NCBI RefSeq assembly: GCF_008974265.1
Contig: NZ_BKZW01000003.1
Span: 62,001 to 126,000, forward strand
Direction: 5' to 3'
Length of the DNA: 64,000 bases
DNA from: Dictyobacter vulcani
GTDB taxonomy: Bacteria > Chloroflexota > Ktedonobacteria > Ktedonobacterales > Ktedonobacteraceae
The position numbers and the translations under genes are program-made. Positions 53,637 to 62,746 of this stretch are shown one piece after another. The notes below the pieces were generated by a model, which was given only the letters and a program-made list of their open reading frames with translations, had not been told where the DNA came from and did no database searches. Position 1 is the stretch's first letter, and the number at the start of each line of letters is the position of its first letter.

Positions 53637-55034
53637 TCAGAGCATGGTCACCGAGACCGTTGGCTGGCCTCGGCCCGACAGGGACTCCCAGTGCGGAGGC
53701 ACACTTTGCCACAGCCGGCTCAGCGCCATGCGCATCCGCGCAAAGGGAGCATGAGCCTGTCGGCAATGGCGACCCGTTCGATGACAGTAGCGGCGCAGCA
53801 GCCAGCGGCGCAAGAGCGTGTAAAACGGCGCCAGCAAGGTGAGCAGAAATGCGTACGCCAGTGCTGCCAGCAGCAAGAGTTTTTCCCGTGGTTCCCACTC
53901 CCACACACGGGGGCTTTGGAAGGCCAACTCACTTTTGTTCTCTTTCCAGGTTAATTCGATTTGCCAGCGACGGGCATACGCAAACATGATCCTCCAAGCA
54001 TCGTCCGCATTGGCGATCGGCTCAGCGGTGAGCAGATACCAAGGGAGGCCACCTTTGCGTCGGGCTACCACCCACAATGGTTGTTCACGATGGTCTGGGT
54101 GCGTAACGGGCAAAGCGAGAATGCTGGCCATGACCCACTGGTGACGACGGCAATCCCAGACCAGACGTTGTTGCCATCCCCGTTTGCCACGTGCGATTTT
54201 CCAGGCAGCGCGCCGTTGGCCTTGTTCATCCACCAGCTGATAGTCTTTTTTCCAACGCAATACAAAACGAAGCGAGAAGGCCACGAGCAAACCAAGCCAG
54301 AAACTGCTGGCGAAGCCTTGGTCAAAGACATGCATCACCTCGCGCCCCCAGAGCAGAACTCCTTGCAGCAACAGCTTGGCTTGCTCATCGCGTTTGAAGG
54401 AGGCACGCGCCCCGCGGCTGGTCCACCAGCGCATGCAGGCCAACGCTGGAGGGTCAGCCGACTGGTCGCAGCCCACCAGGACTACCGCTAGCCAATGAAG
54501 GCCAGGCACAAAAATGGGGCCACGAGGCGGGGTGTAGTAGCCCTTCTTCACATGGGTAAGTCGAGCCGCCTTACTGGAGCGCACCGGACCAAGATCGTCA
54601 GAAGCGATACTTTCCGGCTTCTCCCAAGCGCTCTCATCCCAGAGCGCCAGCGCATCCATTCCAGCCTGTTTCCACGTCGCCAAACGTTGGGTGGCTCGAT
54701 GCCAGAGATAGGATCGGATCAGCTCGGCAGACCATTTGGAACAATGCAACAGACGCGAAAGGCGCTTGGTGCCAGCTGGGGCTTTGTCTGGCGTGTCGAG
54801 ATAGCCACCCATTTCTGAGAGGAGCAAGCCATTCACTCGATCACGGAAAGTCAAAATCACCACCACGGTTTGCAACAACGTTCGCACGAGCCGCTTATCA
54901 ATGCGGGTATCGACTTCGATGAGCAAGGGTGCAAGAAACTGAGCAAGACTCCCATACAATCCCTGGGCCATCTTGTCTGGAGGATATGGTGGAACTTGTG
55001 GCTCCTCAAGCCGTGTGAGATACTGAGAAGACAT
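53637..55034 (-). CDS. IS4-type DDE transposase
   Basis: A 465-residue transposase, complete. LWDESAWEKPES holds the first Asp, HVFDQG the second, and YARRWQIELTWKENKSEL the Y-x2-R-x3-E-x6-K signature. It shares the overall plan of the element 1 transposase (for example IDKRLVRTL and RRWQIEL) but much of the rest differs, and its GC content is clearly higher. The start is ATG 55032-55034, with CAGGAGG eight bases upstream; a GTG nine bases earlier overlaps that site and is rejected. Confidence 0.92.
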   Translation of the reverse strand: MSSQYLTRLEEPQVPPYPPDKMAQGLYGSLAQFLAPLLIEVDTRIDKRLVRTLLQTVVVILTFRDRVNGLLLSEMGGYLDTPDKAPAGTKRLSRLLHCSKWSAELIRSYLWHRATQRLATWKQAGMDALALWDESAWEKPESIASDDLGPVRSSKAARLTHVKKGYYTPPRGPIFVPGLHWLAVVLVGCDQSADPPALACMRWWTSRGARASFKRDEQAKLLLQGVLLWGREVMHVFDQGFASSFWLGLLVAFSLRFVLRWKKDYQLVDEQGQRRAAWKIARGKRGWQQRLVWDCRRHQWVMASILALPVTHPDHREQPLWVVARRKGGLPWYLLTAEPIANADDAWRIMFAYARRWQIELTWKENKSELAFQSPRVWEWEPREKLLLLAALAYAFLLTLLAPFYTLLRRWLLRRYCHRTGRHCRQAHAPFARMRMALSRLWQSVPPHWESLSGRGQPTVSVTML

Positions 55035-55155
55035 GAAAAACACCTCCTGGATTGACTGAATATTCGTTACTTTCTTCAGTCTCTCTCGGGAGGTGTCTTT
55101 TTACAAGCCCGACCTTAAAATTCGGGATGACTCATGTTTTTGCTGTTCAATGGAA

Positions 55156-55830
55156 TTACTCGGAGACGGCCAGGGCGATCTCATCTTCTTCGCTATCAAT
55201 GATACTTAATAATTCAAGTGATGGAATCCAGAGTTCGGCGCTCTTTAGCTCTGTACGTGGATGGGTTGTTCCTACAGCAATGGCAGGAATATGAGCTGTA
55301 TGAGCTGCCTGGATGCCTGGTAGTGAATCTTCAATAACGAGACACTCTTCGGGTTCGGCTTGCATGAGTTCCGCGCCTTTAAGATATCCTTCTGGATGTG
55401 GTTTGCCCTGCTTAACGTCGTTGCCTGAAATCAGCAGACGTGGTAATGGTAAACCCGCGGCTCGCAGGCGCGCCTTTGCCAGGATGGCTGGTCCTGAGGT
55501 TACGATGGCCCATTGCTCTGGTGCCAGCTGGGTTAACAGTTCGGCTGCCCCTTTGGTTGCGACAACACCTTTGGTATCCAGCGTCTGTATATCATCCAGA
55601 TAACGGGCTTCCTGCTCTGCAGGTAGGTTGGGCGCAACCTCTCGGATAGTATCGATGGTACGACGTCCATGAATGGCGGCCTGTACCTGTTTAACATCCA
55701 GTTGATGGCGTTGCGCCCAGTCACCCCAATGGCGCTCCACATTAGCAATTGAATCAACGAGAACGCCGTCTAAATCGAACAATAGTACACGACAGATAAG
55801 AACTTTGGTATGATCTTTTTTCTTTGTCAT
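55156..55830 (-). CDS. HAD-superfamily phosphatase (beta-phosphoglucomutase/sugar-phosphatase type)
   Basis: A 224-residue HAD hydrolase. Motif I is LLFDLDGVLVDS, motif II is in AIVTSGPA, motif III includes KPHPEGYLKGAE and motif IV ECLVIEDSLPGIQAA. The helical cap between residues about 20 and 90 fits subfamily IA phosphatases such as sugar-phosphatase or phosphoglycolate phosphatase. The substrate is not known. It is convergent with the RIO kinase, now separated from it by element 2. Confidence 0.9.
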   Translation of the reverse strand: MTKKKDHTKVLICRVLLFDLDGVLVDSIANVERHWGDWAQRHQLDVKQVQAAIHGRRTIDTIREVAPNLPAEQEARYLDDIQTLDTKGVVATKGAAELLTQLAPEQWAIVTSGPAILAKARLRAAGLPLPRLLISGNDVKQGKPHPEGYLKGAELMQAEPEECLVIEDSLPGIQAAHTAHIPAIAVGTTHPRTELKSAELWIPSLELLSIIDSEEDEIALAVSE

Positions 55831-55973
55831 AAGTATAAGTGTTATTGAATCCTTTCTTTTTGTAGCGTTTTTTATTATATGCTATCAAAAAAGCAATGGT
55901 GTGAAAAAGCCATGGTGAATACCGCGCACAGGATGAAACGGACCGCCCTTATGGAAATGTTTCTGTATTTGTG

Positions 55974-56816
55974 TCAGGAATCCGTTTCTTCGCCAGGTGC
56001 CCAGATGTAATGCTGGATACGGCAACATTCGCGAAAGCCAATTTGCCTGTAGACATTGTAGCCAGCCGGGGATGCCTGTAAAACACTGATATTGTATCCT
56101 AAAGCGCGGGCAACTGATAGTGGTTCGATTGACATAATCGAACCGATGCCTTGTCGCCGTATTTCCGGTAAGGTCCCGACTGAATAAAGGCCAACCACCT
56201 CGGTACTCAGGAAGATGGAGGATGTAGCGACGCCTTTCCCGTTGAGGCGTCCTAGAAAACGTCGATACGGGAGCTTTTTGCCCCAGCCGAGGCAACGTTC
56301 AAATCTGATATAGTTCGGATCGATTGTGGCTGTCTCACCACCAAATGCTTGCGCTGAGACGCTTATCCATTCCTGCAGGCTTTCATCACTGGCGACTTCT
56401 TCAATGCTAAAGCCAGCTGGATAGATAACATCGGTGGGTAATTGATCGAGTTCAATCGCCATGCCTGGCTCTATGCCACTAGCAAGAAGCCCACTCTGTA
56501 TGAGGTATTCTCCCAGTTTAAGTGGTCGGGTGTCTGGAAAGATCCACCAGAGCATGGGAACCCTGCGGTCCTTAAATGGCAGCATAATCTCTTCAATCCG
56601 GGTCAGGATTGTTTGTTCATCCAGATTGGCACGCATAACCACATTGAGAGAGGGTTGGGGAATGCCTGTGATGGCGGCGATGTGATCAACGTGGCGGGAG
56701 GCCTGCGCCCCAGGAATACAACTACAATACATGATAAATTCAATCAGATGGTTTTCCATACTCTGATTGATCGCGGGGTATTCAATCTGCTGGAGGATAT
56801 TGCTACTCAGGCTCAT
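55974..56816 (-). CDS. GNAT-domain protein with N-terminal extension
   Basis: A 280-residue protein. The C-terminal half is a GNAT fold with VGTLPEIRRQGIGSIMSIEP (acetyl-CoA loop) and VYRQIGFRE; the N-terminal half (about 1-150) has no clear motif and may be a second, degenerate GNAT lobe, as in other double-domain acetyltransferases. AAGGATAG precedes the ATG. The substrate is unknown. Confidence 0.8.
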   Translation of the reverse strand: MSLSSNILQQIEYPAINQSMENHLIEFIMYCSCIPGAQASRHVDHIAAITGIPQPSLNVVMRANLDEQTILTRIEEIMLPFKDRRVPMLWWIFPDTRPLKLGEYLIQSGLLASGIEPGMAIELDQLPTDVIYPAGFSIEEVASDESLQEWISVSAQAFGGETATIDPNYIRFERCLGWGKKLPYRRFLGRLNGKGVATSSIFLSTEVVGLYSVGTLPEIRRQGIGSIMSIEPLSVARALGYNISVLQASPAGYNVYRQIGFRECCRIQHYIWAPGEETDS

Positions 56817-57414
56817 TGAGCTATCCTTTTTGTTCGTGTTCTCTGTTCAAGGTATGTACTGTTAATCCTATCATGATGGTTTCTGTACAAGCAAGAGGAA
56901 CACCCGGGCGCCCGAGGGGGAATTCGCTTGAGAAAGTCGCTGGTGTTCATGTTATCCATCTGAATTGTCCTTTTCTGTATATAATGTAAACTTATTTTTT
57001 GAATAGAATAAAGAGTTATATTTATTCTGCAGATAATATTATTCTCAATAATCTGGAAATGTGTGATGAAGCAGGTATAAATTGACGTATTAATCTTATT
57101 ATTCATTGTATCAAACATCATAATGATAAGACTTCGGTATATAAACAACACCGTTTTTGGTCTATCCCATAAGCGTCTGTTTATGGTATAGGGCTGAATT
57201 CTTGTTAATATAATTATAGTAAATTATTTCCATCTGTACTATAATATACTATAAGATCAGAAAGGGTACATCCATTTTTCTCGCAACGTGTTTTTCGCGT
57301 TATGCGTTGGAACTTGTTCGTTATATAAGATATGAAGGGGTATATCATCTTAAGGCGACCGTGTTGTTTCTTTTCAGCACTAGATACTCATTGAGAGTAT
57401 AAAATAGGAAAAAT
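56817..57414. promoter_or_regulatory. Intergenic, divergent promoters with a dyad
   Basis: About 600 AT-rich bases between the GNAT gene (leftward) and the pseudokinase gene (rightward). CTATCCCATAA (57162) and TTATGGTATAG (57181) form a dyad with one mismatch, a possible operator or weak terminator. GAACACC and GGTGTTC enclose CGGGCGCCCG near 56897. No gene is seen. Confidence 0.4.
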
Positions 57415-59100
57415 ATGTCTATGGCCAATACCGTACTGCATGACATTTCGTTTTCTTTTGATCAGCCTGATCTCGTGTTAAATGCCTTTCTCAAGCTCTT
57501 GCAGCAAAGGTTAAGACAGCCCCTGGCGACGAAAACATCAAGGGAGATGGTTGTTCGTAATGCCCTTACTGTTTTAATTATCGACGCTCACCAGGAACGC
57601 GCCCAGTATGTGGGTGGACTTCTGACTGCGGTAGGATATCGACCAGTCATTGTGGGAAATGAGCTTGATGCATTTACTATTTTTTTGCGTGGGGGATGTT
57701 TACCCCTGGCTGTAGTTCTTGGGAAGGATGATGGCGCAAGTCGTTTATTTATCAATCGCCTGGCTCAGCAATTAATACAGAGGTATGATTGGGAGCCATT
57801 GATGATTCGTTTACAGGATGCTCATCCTGCCAGTTTTGGTGCTGATACGTTTTCTCCGCCAGCTTCAAGTTTACGGAAACCTTTACCCGCTCCTGCTCCT
57901 GCGCCACATACAACACGTCAATTGTCGGGAAAACTGACGCCGCAAAAAGAGACTGGAAATCATTCCTGGTCGATGGAAAGTGGTAGCCATGCACCATCTA
58001 CCGCACCTTTTAATAGCAGTTCGTTGTCTGAATCACCGAGTGGTTCCTTCCCTCGTAATTCTATTACACGTGCTCCTTCATCACAGGTTGATTTTCCAAC
58101 TCCATCTAGAGTGCAGCCCAATCCTGTGAAATCTCCATCTGGTGCGAATTTTCCTGTGGGTCAGGTGCAATTTACCGATCCTCCTATCCAGAGAGAGTCG
58201 AAAAGCGGGCCTGTGGTAGAGAATACTGAAGCACTTAAAAAGGAAAAAATCTATCTTGACGGGCAGAGTCTTGGTCGCTATCAGATACGAGCTCGGCTTG
58301 GTAGTAGTATATATAGTGAAGTCTATCGTACCTATGATCGCTTACGTGAACAGGAAAGTGCGCTGAAGGCGATTCAGGTTGATATGATGCCTTTTTATGT
58401 GATGAAAGATTCGGTGGAGGAAGTAACCGTTTTCCAGCAAGAGTCAGAGTTGCTTGGCCCTTTACAACACCCTCATATTTTGCCTGTGTTGAATTGTGGA
58501 AAATCCTATATCAGTGGCACGAATTTTATTTACAAAAATATGCCTTTTTGTGCCGATGGTTCTCTGGCTAACTGGATTCGTCGCCATGGAGGTCCTGGCT
58601 CCTTTACATTGAAGGATCTAATGCCTATTATCCTTCAATTAGCTGATGCATTACAATTTGCGCACAACTATCAGGTGACCTACCAGAATTTTAAGCTGTC
58701 AAATATTCTGGTTCTCAATCAAGCCAAGCGTATTCAAAAGCTGGAAGTAGCTCTTGCGGATTTTTCCGTGGTTCAGGATGGTTCATACTTTTCGAAGCTT
58801 GCCGACGGTTTTCCGTATATGGCTCCTGAGCGTTGGGACGGTGCAGTTTATCCCGCTTCCGATCAGTATGGACTGGCTGCGATTGTGTATGAGTTGTTGA
58901 CTGGCCGACCGCCTTATCAGGGCTCTTCTGAACATGTGATGCGAATTTTACATACGACCAAGTCCCCTCAAGCAGCGTCTTCGCTCAATGCTAAGATTCC
59001 TGCTGCTGTGGATGGTGTTCTTTCTGCGGCTATGGCGAAAAAGCCTGGAGAGCGCTTTGGCTCAGTTGCACTCTTTGCACAGACTCTTCAACGTTGTTGA
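57415..59100 (+). CDS. Serine/threonine pseudokinase with N-terminal receiver-like domain
   Basis: A 561-residue protein. Residues about 50-125 resemble a response-regulator receiver (LTVLIIDAHQERAQYVGGLL), but the expected phospho-acceptor position reads VVLGKDD. A Ser/Pro/Thr-rich linker follows (about 145-260), then a Hanks-type kinase from residue 286. The glycine loop is LGSSIYSEV and the ALKAI lysine is kept, but the catalytic loop HRDLKPxN is YQNFKLSN (423-430), with Asn425 in place of Asp, and DFG is DFS. It is therefore probably a pseudokinase with signalling or scaffold function. A T-run terminator follows. Confidence 0.85.
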   Translation: MSMANTVLHDISFSFDQPDLVLNAFLKLLQQRLRQPLATKTSREMVVRNALTVLIIDAHQERAQYVGGLLTAVGYRPVIVGNELDAFTIFLRGGCLPLAVVLGKDDGASRLFINRLAQQLIQRYDWEPLMIRLQDAHPASFGADTFSPPASSLRKPLPAPAPAPHTTRQLSGKLTPQKETGNHSWSMESGSHAPSTAPFNSSSLSESPSGSFPRNSITRAPSSQVDFPTPSRVQPNPVKSPSGANFPVGQVQFTDPPIQRESKSGPVVENTEALKKEKIYLDGQSLGRYQIRARLGSSIYSEVYRTYDRLREQESALKAIQVDMMPFYVMKDSVEEVTVFQQESELLGPLQHPHILPVLNCGKSYISGTNFIYKNMPFCADGSLANWIRRHGGPGSFTLKDLMPIILQLADALQFAHNYQVTYQNFKLSNILVLNQAKRIQKLEVALADFSVVQDGSYFSKLADGFPYMAPERWDGAVYPASDQYGLAAIVYELLTGRPPYQGSSEHVMRILHTTKSPQAASSLNAKIPAAVDGVLSAAMAKKPGERFGSVALFAQTLQRC

Positions 59101-59160
59101 GTTGTTATGGTTGTAATTTATATCACTGGTGATATTGATTGCGTATGTTAAAAACTTGAG

Positions 59161-59191
59161 AGATGGGCAGCATAAAGAGAAACGCCCATCT
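59161..59191 (+). terminator. Rho-independent terminator of the pseudokinase gene
   Basis: AGATGGGC pairs with GCCCATCT and is followed by a run of T residues. Confidence 0.75.
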
Positions 59192-59262
59192 TTTTTTGTG
59201 TTACCTTTGCTACCTTCTCTTTAAAAACTTTATTTATATATTGTACATATGTATATTTGATT

Positions 59263-59304
59263 ACATAAGAAAACGGATGTCCCGAGACATCCGTTTTCTT
59301 ATGT
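59263..59304. terminator. Bidirectional terminator, perfect 19-bp stem
   Basis: ACATAAGAAAACGGATGTC pairs with its exact complement around a CCGA loop. It is 58 bases past the stop of the third BldC-like gene and flanked by T- and A-rich sequence on both sides. Confidence 0.8.
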
Positions 59305-59362
59305 TTTATAATGTAGCTAGAATGTATAAAGCATAGATGAGCTCTATACGTTTTTCTTCCAA

Positions 59363-59557
59363 CTAAGCGTGGACGAGTTCAGTTCCGCCGGTTAACAATT
59401 TGTTGAGGGTCTCACGTTTGATACGATAAGCCTGGCGCTCATTGACGTGTGGTAGAATGATTGCTTCCAGGGCCCCTTGCTTCACCCAGCGTCGTACTGT
59501 GGTGTCATCAACCCGTAGAATATCTGCAACTTCTGATACAGTTAATAGCTCGCTCAT
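59363..59557 (-). CDS. BldC-like / excisionase-type HTH DNA-binding protein
   Basis: A 64-residue protein, nearly the same as the copy at 44845-45033 (SEVADILRVDDTTVRRWVKQ, wing AYRIKRETLNKLL). GAAGGAG precedes the ATG. The two short copies differ mainly in their last ten residues, so they likely bind similar sites. The neighbour on one side is the pseudokinase gene. Targets unknown. Confidence 0.85.
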   Translation of the reverse strand: MSELLTVSEVADILRVDDTTVRRWVKQGALEAIILPHVNERQAYRIKRETLNKLLTGGTELVHA

Positions 59558-60341
59558 GTGGTGTTAACTCCTTCTTGAATTTTCAGTATTTGGGTACCGT
59601 TTAAAACGGTGATTTATTCAATAACAGGATAGATTACTATAAATGTCTGCTAATGAATAAATTATTTTCTATCTACTTTTATATTGTATAACAACAAATG
59701 GCATTTGTAAAGGTCTATATATGGAATTCGGAAATTTGGCTAGCCTGGCGTTTCTACTGTATTCGGATTTCAATTACCATGATTCTGAACAATAGCGACA
59801 ATGATGATAAAGATTCCTTTGTTGCCTAATAAGACTAATACTTTATAGGCTTATATGTATATACGTATGAATTAGAAAATATGAGACTGCCACTATACTA
59901 TTATGCTACTCTTGCTTGTCGGCTAGTAACTATAAAAGCGAAATGTACATATGAAGAAAACACTATACAAGTATGCTCTTTGTAATTATTGTCTCATTAT
60001 CTCATCTACCACACTCTTATTTTTATAAAATTGTAGCCGCAGCATTGCATCTTAAAAAAACGATCTCTACCAGCTTTTTCTAACGTCTCACGCCTGCAGA
60101 GCTTACATATTTTTTGAGTATAATAGAAGTGAAAAAAATGTGTCATTCACAAGATGTGGATGGAAAAAGGATTGTATACTCTCGTCAGCTAGCTTGTCAT
60201 GCTGGTTTGTATGATCTTATTTGAGATATTATAATTGTGACATGTGTTTCAAGGGCACACGAGAAATAACAGATTATTACTATCTTTTTACTTGAGCTTG
60301 AGCATTTTGTTTTTCATAAGAAAGTAGATTGTTTGATTACT
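59558..60341. other. Intergenic, AT-rich
   Basis: About 780 bases between the BldC-like gene (leftward) and a membrane protein gene (rightward). CCGTTTAAAACGG at about 59609 is a short dyad just upstream of the BldC-like gene and a candidate operator. The rest is AT-rich without recognisable genes. Confidence 0.45.
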
Positions 60342-60893
60342 ATGCAGCAAAATATACATGATCACTATGGCTCTAAAGAGAAAGAGCATGCAATTGTGTG
60401 GATGATGTATACCATTCAGCGTTGGGCTTTTAGATTGTATGTGGGAATTGTGATCGTGATTTTCCTGGTTATTTGCGTCAGTTTTATCGCCAACCAGACT
60501 CCATGGGGAGCTTTTTTGCTCAGTGATGTTTTTCACTGGAAATGGATCTTGCCCGGCGTGTTGGTGCTGGGCTTTCTGTTTATTTTTACCGATACTTTGA
60601 TTCAGAGCCGTGAAGAAGCCTGGTTTCGTCATTATGGTATACAGATAATTGCCACGGTGGCAGCTTTTGATGAAGTAAGTACTTTTCGCTGGATGCGGCG
60701 CTTTTTTTCGGATTGGACGGAATATAGATTAAAACTGGAGTGGACCTCTCCTGAAACAGGACAGATCTATCACTTTTCTCGACGTGTGCGGGATCGTAAG
60801 TTACCTGTACTGGGAGCTCAGATTCCTGTCGTACTTGATCCTGTGGATCCAACCTGCTATTTGCGGGAAGATTTTAAGCGCTCATACCGCTGA
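60342..60893 (+). CDS. Small membrane protein, DUF3592-like
   Basis: A 183-residue protein with two membrane spans (about 32-50 and 68-86) and a C-terminal soluble domain of about 90 residues. The end (RDRKLPVLGAQIPVVLDPVD, then YLRED) resembles DUF3592-type proteins, whose function is unknown. An ATG at 60342 is the better start; a TTG nine bases earlier is also in frame. The ribosome binding site is weak. Confidence 0.65.
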   Translation: MQQNIHDHYGSKEKEHAIVWMMYTIQRWAFRLYVGIVIVIFLVICVSFIANQTPWGAFLLSDVFHWKWILPGVLVLGFLFIFTDTLIQSREEAWFRHYGIQIIATVAAFDEVSTFRWMRRFFSDWTEYRLKLEWTSPETGQIYHFSRRVRDRKLPVLGAQIPVVLDPVDPTCYLREDFKRSYR

Positions 60894-60981
60894 TTAGTTT
60901 GAGATTTTTTTTGTTTGTAGTCGTTATGTATTGTAGGATCTGTTATTTGAGTATGGATTCCTGTCGTGATGATATGGTGAT

Positions 60982-61602
60982 ATGGAGAAAGTTGAGTGTG
61001 AAATCATGACACAGAAAAAGCTGGTGGCGCTTGCCCATTATGCTCTGGCCCTCCTTGCTTTGGTCTTATTGCTGGGTGCTATGCCGATGGATAGTGTCGC
61101 GGCTACCGCGACACCTACTACGAATCCCACCAGGGTGAGTCATTTCTTTCCTACTGGCGTACGCTCTACTCCTGCCTCTTCGGGAGATTGTTGGGTAACT
61201 TCGCTGGCGGTTCCACGTAAGGATACCTGGCGTTGCATGGTGGGAAATAGTATCTACGATCCTTGTTTTAGTTCCCCCGAACAAAAAGATTATGTCCTAT
61301 GTGACGCCAGTCCAGCTGCGGATACAAATGGCCTTAAGGTTACCCTCACGGATCCATTGCCGGCCAGTACCGCTACGGGTGGGGATGATAAGCCGTGGGT
61401 TTTACATCTCGCTAATGGCGCTTATTGCACTTTTGTGACCGGGGCAACTGGACTGGTTGGTGATGAGCGCATTAATTATGGCTGCACAAATAAAGCGTTT
61501 ATTCCTGGTTTTCCTAAACAGGGCTCTGTCTGGACCGTCCAGGAATTGTTCGATGGTCAAAAGGTGCCGGTAACTACAACAGTGCTGCAAGCCTGGACTT
61601 GA
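60982..61602 (+). CDS. Secreted cysteine-containing protein of unknown function
   Basis: About 206 residues, or 198 if ATG 61006 is used; the second start gives a more typical signal peptide (MTQKKLVALAHYALALLALV). The exported part has four to five cysteines (for example GDCWVTSL, WRCMVG, DPCFSS, YVLCDAS, AYCTF), likely disulfide-bonded. No enzymatic motif is seen. It is convergent with the LysR gene at 61632 with a 29-base gap. The start remains uncertain. Confidence 0.65.
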   Translation: MEKVECEIMTQKKLVALAHYALALLALVLLLGAMPMDSVAATATPTTNPTRVSHFFPTGVRSTPASSGDCWVTSLAVPRKDTWRCMVGNSIYDPCFSSPEQKDYVLCDASPAADTNGLKVTLTDPLPASTATGGDDKPWVLHLANGAYCTFVTGATGLVGDERINYGCTNKAFIPGFPKQGSVWTVQELFDGQKVPVTTTVLQAWT

Positions 61603-61631
61603 TACACGCTAAGAGTCATGCCGGGCGGTAT

Positions 61632-62531
61632 TTAATCTGGGCGGAGTATATCCATGGTTGTGTTAATAAAGTGGCGCGCTGGCTGTGAGACATGACGTAA
61701 ACGATGATAGACCAGCGCAAAAATGAACTCTTCTGTAACATCAGCGATGGAGAGTAAGACGACTTCACGACCAATTTCACTGGTAGAGAGCAAGGCAGGC
61801 AACATAAAGGTAATTCCTCTGCCTTGCCTGACCAACTCTTTCAGTCCTGCCAGCGACTCGATTTCTACCAATGGCTGGATGCTGATGTTTTGTGCTGCCA
61901 ATACTTTCTCGACCGCCCGCCGCAGGCGCGAGTTTTCTCCGAGCAGGAAAAGTGGTTCGCTGCTAATTTGTGCCAGACTGACCATGGCTGGTTTTTGTTG
62001 TGCCAGCGGATGATTGCTGGCAACCATGACCTGTAGTGGTTGGCGAAATAACTCTTTGACAACAATAACTTCTGAATGCACGCTGGGATTGAAAATCAGT
62101 CCCAGATCTAGCTCGCCATGTTCGATGAGTGCGAGGAGTTCATCGGTTCGGCTGACGCGAACTTTGAGCTGGATGTGTGGATACCGTTGGTGAAAAATGG
62201 GAAAGATGGTTGGTAGCAAGGCTGTGGTGAGTGGCTCGATACTACCAATCTGGATGATGCCATGCTCTCCATCCTGGAGACGGGCCATGGCCTGTTGTCC
62301 CTGTTGCAATTGATCAAAGGCTTCCCGTACGTACGTGGCAAACTCCTGTCCTGCTGCGGTCAGGACTACACGTTGTTTGGTACGACGGAAGAGTTCGATG
62401 CCCAGTTCGGCTTCCAGCGCGGCTATCTGCCGACTGAGGGCAGGTTGCGCGACCAGACAGATCTCAGCTGCTTTGCGAAAATTTTGCGTCTGTGCGGCGG
62501 TCAGAAAATAGGTCAGTTGCCGTAGCTCCAT
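61632..62531 (-). CDS. LysR-family transcriptional regulator, divergent from leuC
   Basis: A 299-residue LysR-type regulator: HTH at about 1-60 (MELRQLTYFLTAAQTQNFRK, then AAEICLVAQPALSRQ) and a ligand-binding domain with IQIGSIEPL and HGELDLGLIF. The start at 62531 is chosen since the HTH begins there and GGAG precedes it; an upstream ATG at 62567 adds 12 residues. It is divergent from leuC with a 215-base spacer, so it is likely to control leucine biosynthesis genes, as LeuO/LeuR-type regulators do; that is inference. Confidence 0.9.
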   Translation of the reverse strand: MELRQLTYFLTAAQTQNFRKAAEICLVAQPALSRQIAALEAELGIELFRRTKQRVVLTAAGQEFATYVREAFDQLQQGQQAMARLQDGEHGIIQIGSIEPLTTALLPTIFPIFHQRYPHIQLKVRVSRTDELLALIEHGELDLGLIFNPSVHSEVIVVKELFRQPLQVMVASNHPLAQQKPAMVSLAQISSEPLFLLGENSRLRRAVEKVLAAQNISIQPLVEIESLAGLKELVRQGRGITFMLPALLSTSEIGREVVLLSIADVTEEFIFALVYHRLRHVSQPARHFINTTMDILRPD

Positions 62532-62746
62532 CTTTCTTTTTCTCCAGTGATGCCAATTGGTTATCAAGCCTGGCTAAAATAAGTATTAGACATATCAATT
62601 CTGTGTCATTATACTGCACTTAATAACAGCACTGCTTACTGAACGGCATTTGATGACTATGCATGGAGCTTGCTGGCTTCTGGAAAGCGGTTGCTCTGAT
62701 CTTTGTTTTGTCTGGAGGACATTGATAGTCAAGAGAAGAGGTGCTT
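62532..62746. promoter_or_regulatory. Divergent promoter region lysR/leuC
   Basis: About 215 bases between the two start codons, the expected site of a LysR-type operator. I looked for a T-box or leucine attenuator peptide and did not see one. Confidence 0.4.

Larger units (their letters stand above)
53281..55135 (-). mobile_element. IS4-family insertion sequence, element 2
   Basis: About 1.86 kb with terminal repeats related to element 1: left ATGAGTCATCCCAGATTTTA, right, in reverse, ATGAGTCATCCCGAATTTTA. It carries one transposase gene on the minus strand and a strong hairpin near the left end. The flanking bases TTGAACAGCA and TGCTGTTCAA are complementary, so it appears to have landed within the loop of a terminator shared by two convergent genes. 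No long target duplication is seen. Confidence 0.87.

Noticed and set aside
62532-62746. Leucine attenuator or T-box before leuC
   Set aside because: No run of Leu codons and no T-box-like conserved bases; control by the divergent LysR protein is the simpler explanation.
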